Source of the DNA: Nocardia cyriacigeorgica
GTDB taxonomy: Bacteria > Actinomycetota > Actinomycetes > Mycobacteriales > Mycobacteriaceae
DNA: 64,000 nucleotides
NCBI RefSeq assembly: GCF_010868145.1
Contig: NZ_JAAGUY010000027.1
Location: 1-64,000, forward strand
Reading direction: 5' to 3'
Shown here: piece after piece, positions 43,490 to 50,641 of the stretch
Numbering within the stretch: position 1 is the first letter of the stretch
How the letters are laid out: the number at the start of each line of letters is the position of its first letter
Position numbers and translations under genes: made by a program
Notes under the pieces: model-generated
Told to the model about the DNA's origin: nothing
The model's input: the letters and a program-made list of their open reading frames with translations, nothing else
Database searches by the model: none

Positions 43490-44350
43490 TTACGCGCCGT
43501 TGATCAGGCCTTCGTCGGTGCCGGCGGCCGCGAGCACGCGGTCGAGGAACCGGCTCACTTCGGCGCGATAACGCCCGGGTTGATCGTCGTGCACCAGATG
43601 GCCCGCGTCCGGAACCAGCACGTACTCGGCGCCAGGGTGCGCGGCCGCCATGGCCCGCATCTGACCGGGCGGAGTGATGGTGTGCTCGCCCTCGAGCAGG
43701 AGCGCGGGCACGCGGATCGTGCGCCACTGGGTCCAGAAGTCCCTCGTCCCCCATTCCTCGGAGATATCGCGGAATGTCGCCACCGAGCCGTGCAGGCGAT
43801 AGCCGTCGGGGCCGTGCTCGAACGAGGCGAGAAAATAGCGTCCGGCGACCGGGCCGAAGAAGTCGAGCACCGCCGCCTCGTCCGGGAACGGCTGCGGCCA
43901 GGCCTCGATCATCGCGGCCCAGTGCGCGGCGGTCCGGCCGGTGAAATCAGGCGCCATATCCTCGACAACCAGCGCTTTCACCCGTTCCGGATACTGTGCG
44001 GTGAACATCCAGCCGTGCAATCCGCCCATCGAATGCCCGATCACCACCATCGGCTCGGTGATGAGTGCGGTCGCGGCCGCCAGATCGGCGACGAACGCCT
44101 CGGTACTCAGCTCGGCGGGCGCGGGCCTGCCGTGCCCGGCCGCGTCGAAGGTGTACACGTGCCCGAAGCCGCGCAGCCAGTCCAGGTGATCACGCCAGGT
44201 TCTGGCACTTCCCATCAGGCCGTGCAGCAGCACCAGCGGCGTGCCCGTCCCGCCCTCGTCGTACAACACGTCCGCGATTGTGCCGCACCGGTCGGTGATA
44301 CCGACCGCACCTGCCGGTCGCCGCAGCGGGAAGGGGCACAATCGAGGCAT
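43490..44350 (-). CDS. Alpha/beta hydrolase
   Basis: 286 residues. Canonical alpha/beta hydrolase: oxyanion motif LVLLHGLMGSARTWRDHLDWL, FDAAGHGRP, nucleophile elbow VVIGHSMGGLHGWMFT (Ser), acid ALLLEGEHTITPP (a Glu where Asp is usual) and catalytic His in DAGHLVHDDQPGRYRAEV. Substrate unknown. The start codon overlaps the divergent mhuD start by two bases (44349-44350) and has no visible Shine-Dalgarno sequence, so the true start could be a little downstream. It corresponds in position to Rv3591c. Confidence 0.85.
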   Translation of the reverse strand: MPRLCPFPLRRPAGAVGITDRCGTIADVLYDEGGTGTPLVLLHGLMGSARTWRDHLDWLRGFGHVYTFDAAGHGRPAPAELSTEAFVADLAAATALITEPMVVIGHSMGGLHGWMFTAQYPERVKALVVEDMAPDFTGRTAAHWAAMIEAWPQPFPDEAAVLDFFGPVAGRYFLASFEHGPDGYRLHGSVATFRDISEEWGTRDFWTQWRTIRVPALLLEGEHTITPPGQMRAMAAAHPGAEYVLVPDAGHLVHDDQPGRYRAEVSRFLDRVLAAAGTDEGLINGA

Positions 44351-44669
44351 GTCTGTTGTGAAGATCAATGCGATCGAGATTCCCGAGGGCGCGGGCCCCG
44401 AGCTGGAGAAGCGCTTCGCCCACCGGGCGCACGCGGTGGAGAACTCGCCGGGCTTCCTCGGCTTCCAGCTGCTGCGGCCGACCGCGGGCGAGAACCGCTA
44501 CTTCGTGGTCACCCAGTGGGATTCGGAAGAATCCTTCGCGGCCTGGCGCGATGGACCTGCCCGCGAGGCGCACGCGGGCCAGCAGAACAAGCCTGTCGCG
44601 ACCGGGGCCTCGCTGCTCGAATTCGAGGTCGTCCTGGACGTGACGGGCAAGGCCTCGTCCTCCAGCTGA
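44349..44669 (+). CDS. mhuD: MhuD haem-degrading monooxygenase
   Basis: 106 residues; M. tuberculosis MhuD (Rv3592) has 105. The ABM ferredoxin-like fold is intact: MSVVKINAIEIPEGAGPELEKRF, NSPGFLGFQLLRP, RYFVVTQWDSEESFAAWRDGPAREAHAG, ATGASLLEFEVVLDV. Haem ligand His75 and active-site Asn7 and Trp66 fall at exactly the published positions. MhuD opens haem without releasing CO, giving mycobilins and iron. Cytosolic. Followed by a hairpin and then the cobalamin riboswitch. Confidence 0.94.
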   Translation: MSVVKINAIEIPEGAGPELEKRFAHRAHAVENSPGFLGFQLLRPTAGENRYFVVTQWDSEESFAAWRDGPAREAHAGQQNKPVATGASLLEFEVVLDVTGKASSSS

Positions 44670-44680
44670 GACCAACCCGC

Positions 44681-44722
44681 AACGGCAGCCGTCGCCACAC
44701 TGTATTGACGACGGCCGCCGTT
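44681..44722 (+). terminator. Hairpin after mhuD
   Basis: Arms AACGGCAGCCGTCG (44681-44694) and CGACGGCCGCCGTT (44709-44722) pair with one mismatch, 11 bases after the mhuD stop. A TTGACG in the loop and right arm (44705-44710) could be the -35 of the following riboswitch transcript. Confidence 0.7.
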
Positions 44723-44724
44723 GG

Positions 44725-44850
44725 GTGTCACAGTTCGAAGGACAAACGCGAAGGTGACGCGGTAATCCGGTGTAAATCCGGAGCGGTCGCGCCACTGTGT
44801 TCCAGCCACCGAGCTCGGTGCCGGAAAGCCAGACACCGGCACCTCCGCGA
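44725..44850 (+). promoter_or_regulatory. Cobalamin riboswitch
   Basis: The conserved core is present in order: GGTGTAAATCCGGAGCGG, CGCGCCACTGT (44789-44799) and the B12-box-like AAGCCAGACACCGGC (44826-44840). It lies immediately upstream of cbtB-cbtA, genes known to be cobalamin-riboswitch targets. A CCTCC at 44842-44846 can pair with the GGAGG (44878-44882) of the cbtB ribosome binding site, suggesting translational control. Boundaries are approximate. Confidence 0.92.
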
Positions 44851-44888
44851 CCACTCGACGGGACGCGAGTATCCCAAGGAGGACTGGA

Positions 44889-45092
44889 ATGGCCATCGTG
44901 CACTCCCCTGGCGCATCCGCCCGGATCACCGATTCCCTGGCAACCGTGCTCATCACGGTCGGTGTCGTACTGCTCGCTCTGCTCACGCTCTACCTGGTCG
45001 GATTCGATCAGGGCGCCATCTCGCGCAGCGGGATGTACATGCATGAGCTGATGCACGACGGTCGTCATCTGCTGGGCCTTCCGTGCCACTGA
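44889..45092 (+). CDS. cbtB: CbtB, small cobalt transporter subunit
   Basis: 67 residues. One membrane helix (VLITVGVVLLALLTLYLVGFDQG) followed by a short C-terminus with three histidines and Cys (MHELMHDGRHLLGLPCH), the family's metal-binding tail. AAGGAGG lies six bases before the ATG. CbtB acts with CbtA in cobalt uptake in organisms lacking CbiMNQO. It is directly downstream of the cobalamin riboswitch. It overlaps cbtA by 10 bases. Confidence 0.92.
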   Translation: MAIVHSPGASARITDSLATVLITVGVVLLALLTLYLVGFDQGAISRSGMYMHELMHDGRHLLGLPCH

Positions 45093-45883
45093 TCGGAACT
45101 CTGCGCACCCTGTTGCTCCGTGGTCTGCTGGCCGGCTTGATCGCCGGTCTGTTGGCGGGCACCGTCGGCTATTTCGTCGGCGAACCCAAGGTCGAAGCGG
45201 CGATCGCCATCGAGGAGGCCAATGCGGCCGCCGAATCGGCACACGCCGACGGTGACGCGGCCGCCGACGGTGGCGGCCACAGCCATGGTGACGAGGAAGA
45301 ACCGCTGGTCAGCCGCTCCGGTCAGAAGGCGGGCCAGTTCCTTGCGCTCGGGCTCGCTGGAATGGCGTTCGGCGCGATCTTCGCTGCCGTCGCGCATGTC
45401 GCGCGCCGCTACACCGCACTGTCCGGGCCGAAGCTCGCGCTCGGGCTCGGCATCGGCGGCTGGGCCGCGATCATCGCGGTGCCGTTCTTCAAATACCCGG
45501 CCAATCCCCCTGCCGTCGGTGATCCGGAGACCATCAACGACCGGACGCTGCTGTGGGTTGCGGCGGTCCTGCTCGGCCTGGTTGCGGTCAGCGCCGGTGT
45601 GTATGTGTGGAAACTGCTCGCCGGTCGGCTCGATACGCTGCGGCTGACGGCCGGCGTCGGCACGTTCGTGCTACTCACCGCGATCGGCTACATCGTGCTC
45701 CCCGGCGTGAACGAGGTCAGCGCCGACTTCCCGGCGAGCCTGCTGTGGGAGTTCCGGGTGTCCTCGCTGGCGGTATCGACGACGCTGTGGGCCTGCCTCG
45801 GCCTCGGCTACGCGCTGCTCACCGAGTTCGCCAACCGCACCGATACACCGGTGCCTGCGGCAGCAGCTGCCGTCGCGGACTGA
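45083..45883 (+). CDS. cbtA: CbtA, cobalt transporter membrane subunit
   Basis: 266 residues with five or six membrane helices: LLLRGLLAGLIAGLLAGTVGYFVGEP, AGQFLALGLAGMAFGAIFAAVAHVARR, LALGLGIGGWAAIIAVPFFKYPANPPAVGD, LLWVAAVLLGLVAVSAGVYVW, VGTFVLLTAIGYIVLPG and the C-terminal helix. A His/Asp-rich loop (AADGGGHSHGDEEE) after the first helix is a likely metal-binding site. GTG start inside cbtB. Cotranscribed with cbtB under the riboswitch. Confidence 0.92.
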   Translation: MPLIGTLRTLLLRGLLAGLIAGLLAGTVGYFVGEPKVEAAIAIEEANAAAESAHADGDAAADGGGHSHGDEEEPLVSRSGQKAGQFLALGLAGMAFGAIFAAVAHVARRYTALSGPKLALGLGIGGWAAIIAVPFFKYPANPPAVGDPETINDRTLLWVAAVLLGLVAVSAGVYVWKLLAGRLDTLRLTAGVGTFVLLTAIGYIVLPGVNEVSADFPASLLWEFRVSSLAVSTTLWACLGLGYALLTEFANRTDTPVPAAAAAVAD

Positions 45884-45900
45884 TCCGCATCGAGAAGCCG

Positions 45901-45935
45901 AAGGGCAGTGTCGGTCCTGGACCGGCACTGCCCTT
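45901..45935. terminator. Strong hairpin between cbtA and the OsmC gene
   Basis: AAGGGCAGTG and CACTGCCCTT form a perfect outer stem, with an inner CGGT/ACCG stem. It lies 17 bases after cbtA and 43 bases from the 3' end of the convergent osmC gene. TTT follows on the plus strand. Confidence 0.85.
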
Positions 45936-45978
45936 TCGTCGTTATCGGGTCTGCCCGGCGGCAACCGGGCGATCCGGC

Positions 45979-46422
45979 TCAGGACTCCAGTGCGGCGTCC
46001 AGTGCGATGTTGTCGACGCCTGCCAGCGCCTTGCTGACCGGGCAGCCCGCCTTGGCGGCCTCGGCTGCGGTGATGAAGCCGGCTGCGTCGAGACCGTCGA
46101 CGCGGCCGCGGACGGTGATCTTCACCCCGCTGATGCGGAAGCCGCCCGCCGGGTCCGGCCCGAGGGTGACATCGGCAGTGACATCGAGGCTTCGCGGTGT
46201 CGCGCCGGCATTGCCGATCTCGGCCGACAGGGCCATCGCGTAGCAGGACGAGTGCGCCGCGGCGATCAGCTCCTCCGGGCTGGTGGTGCCGTCAGCGGCG
46301 TCGGCGGCGCGCTTCGGGAACGACACGTCGTACTTGCCTGCACCCGAGCTGGCCAGCTCGACCTGTCCGGTGCCATCCTGCAGGCCGCCGGTCCATGCGG
46401 TGCGCGCGGTACGTGTGGGCAT
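45979..46422 (-). CDS. osmC: OsmC family peroxiredoxin
   Basis: 147 residues. OsmC/Ohr fold with both redox cysteines: ELIAAAHSSCYAMALSAEIG (peroxidatic) and EAAKAGCPVSKAL (resolving). TARTAWTGGLQDGTGQVELASSG and GGFRISGVKITVRGRVDGLDAAGF are typical of OsmC. Reduces organic hydroperoxides. Start at 46422 (MPTRTART) with GGAAAGGAC upstream is preferred to a longer frame. Monocistronic, convergent with cbtA. Confidence 0.9.
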   Translation of the reverse strand: MPTRTARTAWTGGLQDGTGQVELASSGAGKYDVSFPKRAADAADGTTSPEELIAAAHSSCYAMALSAEIGNAGATPRSLDVTADVTLGPDPAGGFRISGVKITVRGRVDGLDAAGFITAAEAAKAGCPVSKALAGVDNIALDAALES

Positions 46423-46479
46423 CACAGTCCTTTCCACAATGAGATTTCTAGCGTTCTCGCTCGAACCTACCCGCAGCGC

Positions 46480-46935
46480 TCAGCTCGCGGCAGCCGTTCG
46501 CTTGTCCAGCTGTTCCAGTACCGCCGGCCAGGCGGCACGATGCCGATCGCAGGCTTCCTGGTTCGGAAAACCGCTGTGCCGCAGTTTGATTCGAATACCA
46601 CGCGGCTGGTGGACGAAATCCACTCGCACCACGGTCTCCGCACCCTCGGTGCCACCCTCGCCGCTGACCCAGGTCAGCTCGACGAGCCGATCGGGTTCGA
46701 GCCTCAAAAAGCGGCCATAATGCGGGACGGGCGTGCCCTGATTGTCGGCTTCGAAGTAGAAGGGTTCACCCACCTGCGGACGCATGCGGACCGATTCGGG
46801 TATCGCGAACCAGATATCGAAGCCCTGGGTCAACGCCAGGTACAACAATGTCGGTGAGGCGGCCATGACACGCTCGACAGTGAGCTCGTAAGGCCGTGCC
46901 GACAGGTCCGGAAAACGCACTTGCTGATCGACCAT
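46480..46935 (-). CDS. SRPBCC (AHSA1-like) domain protein
   Basis: 151 residues. START-like/AHSA1 fold: VERVMAASPTLLYLALTQGFDIWFAIPESVRM, EPFYFEADNQGTPVPHYGRFLRLEPDRLVELTWVSGEGGTEGAETVVRVDF, then a helical C-terminus (CDRHRAAWPAVLEQLDKRTA). Function in the family is broad (lipid or small-molecule binding, stress), so no specific role is assigned. It is 57 bases upstream of osmC on the same strand and 59 bases downstream of the SMR gene. Confidence 0.8.
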   Translation of the reverse strand: MVDQQVRFPDLSARPYELTVERVMAASPTLLYLALTQGFDIWFAIPESVRMRPQVGEPFYFEADNQGTPVPHYGRFLRLEPDRLVELTWVSGEGGTEGAETVVRVDFVHQPRGIRIKLRHSGFPNQEACDRHRAAWPAVLEQLDKRTAAAS

Positions 46936-46994
46936 CAGACCGACCTTACCCGCGCTCGCGGGACCGTCGAACCGTTTGCCGGACCAGTCATCGA

Positions 46995-47315
46995 TCAGCC
47001 GGGATTGGTCACCTTGGCCAGCACGATCCCGCCGACGATCAGCGACATCGCCAGAAACCGGCCCGCGCTCAACGGATCACGATGCACGACCATGCCGAGC
47101 ACGATGGCACCGACAGCGCCGATACCGGTGAAAACCGCGTACGCGGTGCCAACCGGCAGCGACTGCATTGCCCGCGACAGCAGGTAGACCGCGAATGCCC
47201 CGAGTGCGAAGCACAGCAGCGTCGGCAATGGACGAGTGAAATTCTCGGTCGGTTTGATGCTCTGGGACCAGGCGATCTCCACCAGGCCCGCAAAACCGAG
47301 GATCAACCAGCTCAT
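46995..47315 (-). CDS. SMR family efflux protein, SugE/Gdx type
   Basis: 106 residues, four helices. The essential membrane Glu is E13 in WLILGFAGLVEIAWSQSIKPTENFTR. The G-x2-E-x2-W pattern fits the SugE/Gdx guanidinium-exporter branch better than EmrE. LPVGTAYAVFTGIGAVGAIVLGMVVHRDPLSAGRFLAMSLIVGGIVLAKV is intact. Dual-topology homodimer by family. It starts two bases after the azoreductase stop, so the two are cotranscribed under the divergent TetR. Confidence 0.88.
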   Translation of the reverse strand: MSWLILGFAGLVEIAWSQSIKPTENFTRPLPTLLCFALGAFAVYLLSRAMQSLPVGTAYAVFTGIGAVGAIVLGMVVHRDPLSAGRFLAMSLIVGGIVLAKVTNPG

Positions 47316-47317
47316 CG

Positions 47318-47965
47318 TCAGTACTCCCCTGCCAGCTCGCGCACCGTTGCCAGGGCGAGGTCATAGGACTGTTCATACTTGTCGCGCAGATGCGCCAGCG
47401 CCGGGTCGAGGCGTGAATTGGCCAGTTCCGCATTGACGAATACCGCGTCCCGCACCGCGAAATGGCCGGCGAAGAAATCGCGCAGATAGCGTTCCTGGTG
47501 GTCGAACTCGGCCTTGGGTGAGCCGGGTGAGTACGCACCGCCGCGCGCGGTGGCCACGACGAATCGGCGCTGCCCCAGCGACATTCGCGGGAAGGCCACC
47601 TGATCGATCCAGGCCTTGAGAGCGGCCGGGACCGAATAGTTGTACATGGGCGTGCCGATGAGCACGACATCGGCGGCGAGCAGCTCGTCCAGCAGTGGAC
47701 CAGCGATCCGCCATGCCGCCCGTTGCGCCGGGGTGCGCGCCAATTCCCCGATGCGCTCCAGATCGGTATCGCCTTCGGCGAGCACCAGATCGCAGATCTC
47801 GGTCCAGCCCTGGTCGATGAAGGGCACCGAATCCACCGCGAGATCGCGGTATCGGTAGTCGCCGTCCGGGTTCCCGGCGCGCCATACGTCGGCGAAGGCG
47901 GCGCTCAATTCACGGCTGATCGACTGGCTCCGCGCGCTCGCGTCGAGGTGCAGCAGTGTGGCCAT
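47318..47965 (-). CDS. azoR: FMN-dependent NADH-azoreductase
   Basis: 215 residues. Flavodoxin-like fold of the AzoR family: MATLLHLDASARSQSISRELSAAFADVWRAGNPDGDYRYRDLA, ADVVLIGTPMYNYSVPAALKAWIDQVAFPRMS, FVVATARGGAYSPGSP and HQERYLRDFFAGHFAVRD. Reduces quinones, azo dyes and nitro compounds with NAD(P)H. The ATG at 47965 is chosen; the frame extends 108 residues upstream into the divergent tetR and is not coding. GGGAGG lies 7 bases upstream. First gene of an azoreductase-SMR operon. Confidence 0.9.
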   Translation of the reverse strand: MATLLHLDASARSQSISRELSAAFADVWRAGNPDGDYRYRDLAVDSVPFIDQGWTEICDLVLAEGDTDLERIGELARTPAQRAAWRIAGPLLDELLAADVVLIGTPMYNYSVPAALKAWIDQVAFPRMSLGQRRFVVATARGGAYSPGSPKAEFDHQERYLRDFFAGHFAVRDAVFVNAELANSRLDPALAHLRDKYEQSYDLALATVRELAGEY

Positions 47966-47983
47966 CGGATACCTCCCATTAAC

Positions 47984-47998
47984 CGGACATTGCGTCCG
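47984..47998. promoter_or_regulatory. TetR operator, proximal copy
   Basis: CGGAC-attgc-GTCCG is a perfect dyad 19 bases upstream of the azoR start. Its GGACAT...GTCC core matches the distal palindrome at 48027-48047, which suggests two copies of one operator. Confidence 0.65.
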
Positions 47999-48026
47999 CT
48001 TGTTACTGAGAGCGACTGTAGAGCAC

Positions 48027-48047
48027 AAGTGGACATCTTGTCCACTT
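48027..48047. promoter_or_regulatory. TetR operator, distal copy
   Basis: AAGTGGACA-TCT-TGTCCACTT is a perfect 21-bp palindrome 28 bases upstream of the tetR start. It lies in the gap shared with the divergent azoR operon. Confidence 0.8.
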
Positions 48048-48074
48048 AATCTTCCTTCGGTTACAGTCGTTGTC

Positions 48075-48683
48075 ATGGAACCCCCTGCTGACCTGCTCGC
48101 CATCGGTGCGGGCGGCCCACCGGAAGCGCCCGTCGAGCGCGCCGATGCCGCGCGCAATCGGGCCAAGGTACTCACCGCGGCGGCCGAGCTCTTCGCCGAA
48201 CGCGATCCGCGCACGGTGACCATGGACGACATCGCCAAGGCCGCAGGCGTCGGTCGCGGCACCCTGTATCGCCGGTATCCGGACACCAATTCGATCGCCG
48301 TCGCTCTGCTCGACGAACACGAACGGGCGCTCCAGGAACGACTACTGCGCGGCGAACCGCCACTCGGCCCCGGCGCGGCCCCCGCCGAACGCCTGGCCGC
48401 CTTCTACGCGGCCATGCTCGAACTCCTGGAAACCCATTCCGGGCTGGTGCTCGGCGCCGAAACCGGCGGCGCGCGATTCGGCACCGGCGCCTACGGGTTC
48501 TGGTTCGCCCATGTACGGGCATTGCTGCGCGCGGCCGAGCTCGACCACACCGACGCGCTGGTCGATCCCCTGCTCGCCCCGCTGGCCGCCGAGGTCTACC
48601 AGCAACAACGCGCACGCGGCTTGACCCAGGCAGAGATCACCGTGGCCTTGCGGCAGCTCGCGCACGCGCTGCTCGGACGCTGA
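48075..48683 (+). CDS. TetR family transcriptional regulator
   Basis: 202 residues. HTH: RADAARNRAKVLTAAAELFAERDPRTVTMDDIAKAAGVGRGTLYRRYPDTNSIAVALLDEHERALQERLL. The rest is helical, with LAAFYAAMLELLETHSGLVLGAETGG. Start at 48075 is chosen because an upstream extension would run through the operators. Two related palindromes lie in the 109-base gap to azoR, so it probably represses azoR-SMR and itself and is induced by a quinone or cationic compound. Confidence 0.88.
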   Translation: MEPPADLLAIGAGGPPEAPVERADAARNRAKVLTAAAELFAERDPRTVTMDDIAKAAGVGRGTLYRRYPDTNSIAVALLDEHERALQERLLRGEPPLGPGAAPAERLAAFYAAMLELLETHSGLVLGAETGGARFGTGAYGFWFAHVRALLRAAELDHTDALVDPLLAPLAAEVYQQQRARGLTQAEITVALRQLAHALLGR

Positions 48684-48686
48684 CAT

Positions 48687-49559
48687 TCAGACCAGATCGC
48701 GCCTGCGGATCAGCCAGACAGTGGCGATCACGAAAGCCGCCGTGTAAATCGCCAGCGCGATCACGGACTCGGTACGGGTCAGGATGTCGAGCACGCCGGG
48801 TGTGGGTGGACCCACGGTCGTGCGCATCGCGCCGGCCAGCGAACCCGCCGCGGTACCGGGCAGCCGATCGGTGACCACCTCGATCGGCCCGAAGATGCCC
48901 GCGACACCGCGCAGTAGGTTCTCCACCACCAGCACCCAGATCAGGCCGAGGCCGACGGCGAGGGCAGGCCCGCGGGCGATCGCTCCGATCAGCGCACCGG
49001 CCAGTGTCCACATCCCCAGAATCAGGCTGCCGCTGACGATTCCGACCAGCGAATGCCCAAGCGACGGCAGGACCAGCTGTTGCGATTCACTGCTCGAGAT
49101 CAGTGACGCCGCACCGAGATCGACAGCGAAGGCAGCGACCACCAACCCGACCACCACCACCGCGAGGCAGATCAGCGTCCCCGAGATCGCGACGATCCGC
49201 GACGGCCCCTGAGTGAGCACCGTCTTCCAGGTCCCCCACCCGTAGCCGCTGCCGATCGTCAGCGCACCGAGGATCAGCATGAGCGCGCCACCGAACATGG
49301 CCATGCCCTGCGTGAACACCTCCGGCACCGCCGCGGGCAGCATCTGGTGCAGCAGTTGGTCTTTCGGCAGGCCATCCGACATCGCTGTCTGCTCACCGGA
49401 CCGATAGGCCAAATAGTTGAACAGGTAGGCGAAGGTGAGGTTCAGCAGGATCCAGGTACCGATAATGATCCAGAACGCAGGCCATCTGATCAGCCGCAGG
49501 CGTTCGGCCCGCACACTGGCGATCAGATCCGACATCGTCGTCGCGGTACGCACACTCAT
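48687..49559 (-). CDS. ABC-2 type transporter permease
   Basis: 290 residues with six membrane segments (FWIIIGTWILLNLTFAYLF, ALMLILGALTIGSGYGWG, TLICLAVVVVGLVVAAFAV, SLILGMWTLAGALIGAIARG, LAVGLGLIWVLVVENLL and the C-terminal AIYTAAFVIATVWLI). ABC-2-type exporter permease without extra domains. It starts inside the ATPase gene (4-base overlap) and is its partner. Substrate unknown. Regulation is probably by the divergent sensor kinase and response regulator. Confidence 0.85.
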   Translation of the reverse strand: MSVRTATTMSDLIASVRAERLRLIRWPAFWIIIGTWILLNLTFAYLFNYLAYRSGEQTAMSDGLPKDQLLHQMLPAAVPEVFTQGMAMFGGALMLILGALTIGSGYGWGTWKTVLTQGPSRIVAISGTLICLAVVVVGLVVAAFAVDLGAASLISSSESQQLVLPSLGHSLVGIVSGSLILGMWTLAGALIGAIARGPALAVGLGLIWVLVVENLLRGVAGIFGPIEVVTDRLPGTAAGSLAGAMRTTVGPPTPGVLDILTRTESVIALAIYTAAFVIATVWLIRRRDLV

Positions 49560-50455
49560 TTCACGGCCTCCAGCCCGGTCATCTCGAAGAACACTTCCTC
49601 GAGGGATTTCTCGTCGACACGCAGTTCGAGCAGATCGGCGCCGGATTCGACCACCGCGCGCGCGACCTTGGGCGCCGCGTCGGCACCCGCCTCGACGCGG
49701 ATACCGGCCGCGGTGAACATCACCGGCTCACCGATCACCGCGCGGATCGCGGGGAACACCAGCTCTGCGGGCTCGGCGCGGACCAACAGGGATGAGGCGC
49801 CACGCAATTCGGTCACCGTCGATTCTGCGAGCAATCTGCCGCCGGAGATGACGCCGACCCGGTCGCAGATCTCCTGCACCTCACTGAGCATGTGACTCGA
49901 CAGCAGCACGGTGTGTCCGTCTGCGGCCAGATCGGTGATCAGCGAACGCATTTCCGCCATGCCTGCCGGGTCGAGACCATTGGTCGGCTCGTCCAGGATC
50001 AGCAGGTCGGGTCGGCCAAGGAGAGCGCAGCCGACCCCCAACCGCTGCTTCATGCCGAGGGAGTAGGCGCGGTAGCGGTCATCGGCTCGCCCGGTCAGCC
50101 CGACCCGGTCGAGCGCTTCGTCCACCTCCGCCCGCCCCAGCCCGCGATAGCGGGCCATGACCAGCAGGTTGTCCCGGCCGGAGAGATAGGGATAGAAGCC
50201 AGGGCCCTCGATCAGTACACCGATTCTGCGCACCACCGCGGGATCGCCCGGCCGGTGGCCGAGTACGGTGGCCGCACCCTCCGTCGGGGCGATCAATCCG
50301 ACGAGCATGCGCAACGTCGTCGTCTTGCCGGCACCGTTGGGGCCGAGGAATCCGTAGATCTCCCCCGGCTCCACCCGCATATCCACCCGATCCACCGCGC
50401 GATGGGTGCCGTACCGCTTGGTCAGCTGAGTTGTCACCACAATCGAATCCGTCAT
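49556..50455 (-). CDS. ABC transporter ATP-binding protein (ABC-2/CcmA type)
   Basis: 299 residues. Walker A GPNGAGKTTTLRMLVGLI, Q-loop VLIEGPGFYPYLSGRDNL, signature YSLGMKQRLGVGCALL, Walker B LLILDEPTNGLDPAGM and H-loop LLSSHMLSEV. C-terminal DUF4162-like extension LRVDEKSLEEVFFEMTG. Energises export with the adjacent permease, typically of peptides or antibiotics in bacitracin-type systems. The divergent DesK-like two-component system is the likely regulator. Confidence 0.9.
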   Translation of the reverse strand: MTDSIVVTTQLTKRYGTHRAVDRVDMRVEPGEIYGFLGPNGAGKTTTLRMLVGLIAPTEGAATVLGHRPGDPAVVRRIGVLIEGPGFYPYLSGRDNLLVMARYRGLGRAEVDEALDRVGLTGRADDRYRAYSLGMKQRLGVGCALLGRPDLLILDEPTNGLDPAGMAEMRSLITDLAADGHTVLLSSHMLSEVQEICDRVGVISGGRLLAESTVTELRGASSLLVRAEPAELVFPAIRAVIGEPVMFTAAGIRVEAGADAAPKVARAVVESGADLLELRVDEKSLEEVFFEMTGLEAVK

Positions 50456-50641
50456 GACCGAAACCCTCCTCGCCGCACGCCGCGATCACATCCGTCCCGC
50501 GACGCGGCTTCGAATACGTCCGGCGTCGTAGGAGATCGGGCGGAATCGGGGTGTGCGCGGCGCGTATCGGGGAAATACGTGTCGGTACGGATGGATTCCG
50601 GCTGCTGGGCGAATAGGGTGCATAACGTGCGGGAGTTCGGG

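Noticed and set aside
49892..50641. N-terminal extension of the sensor kinase by 250 codons
   Set aside because: It is antisense to the ABC ATPase gene. The ATG at 50642 has a good GGGAG and starts just before the first membrane helix.
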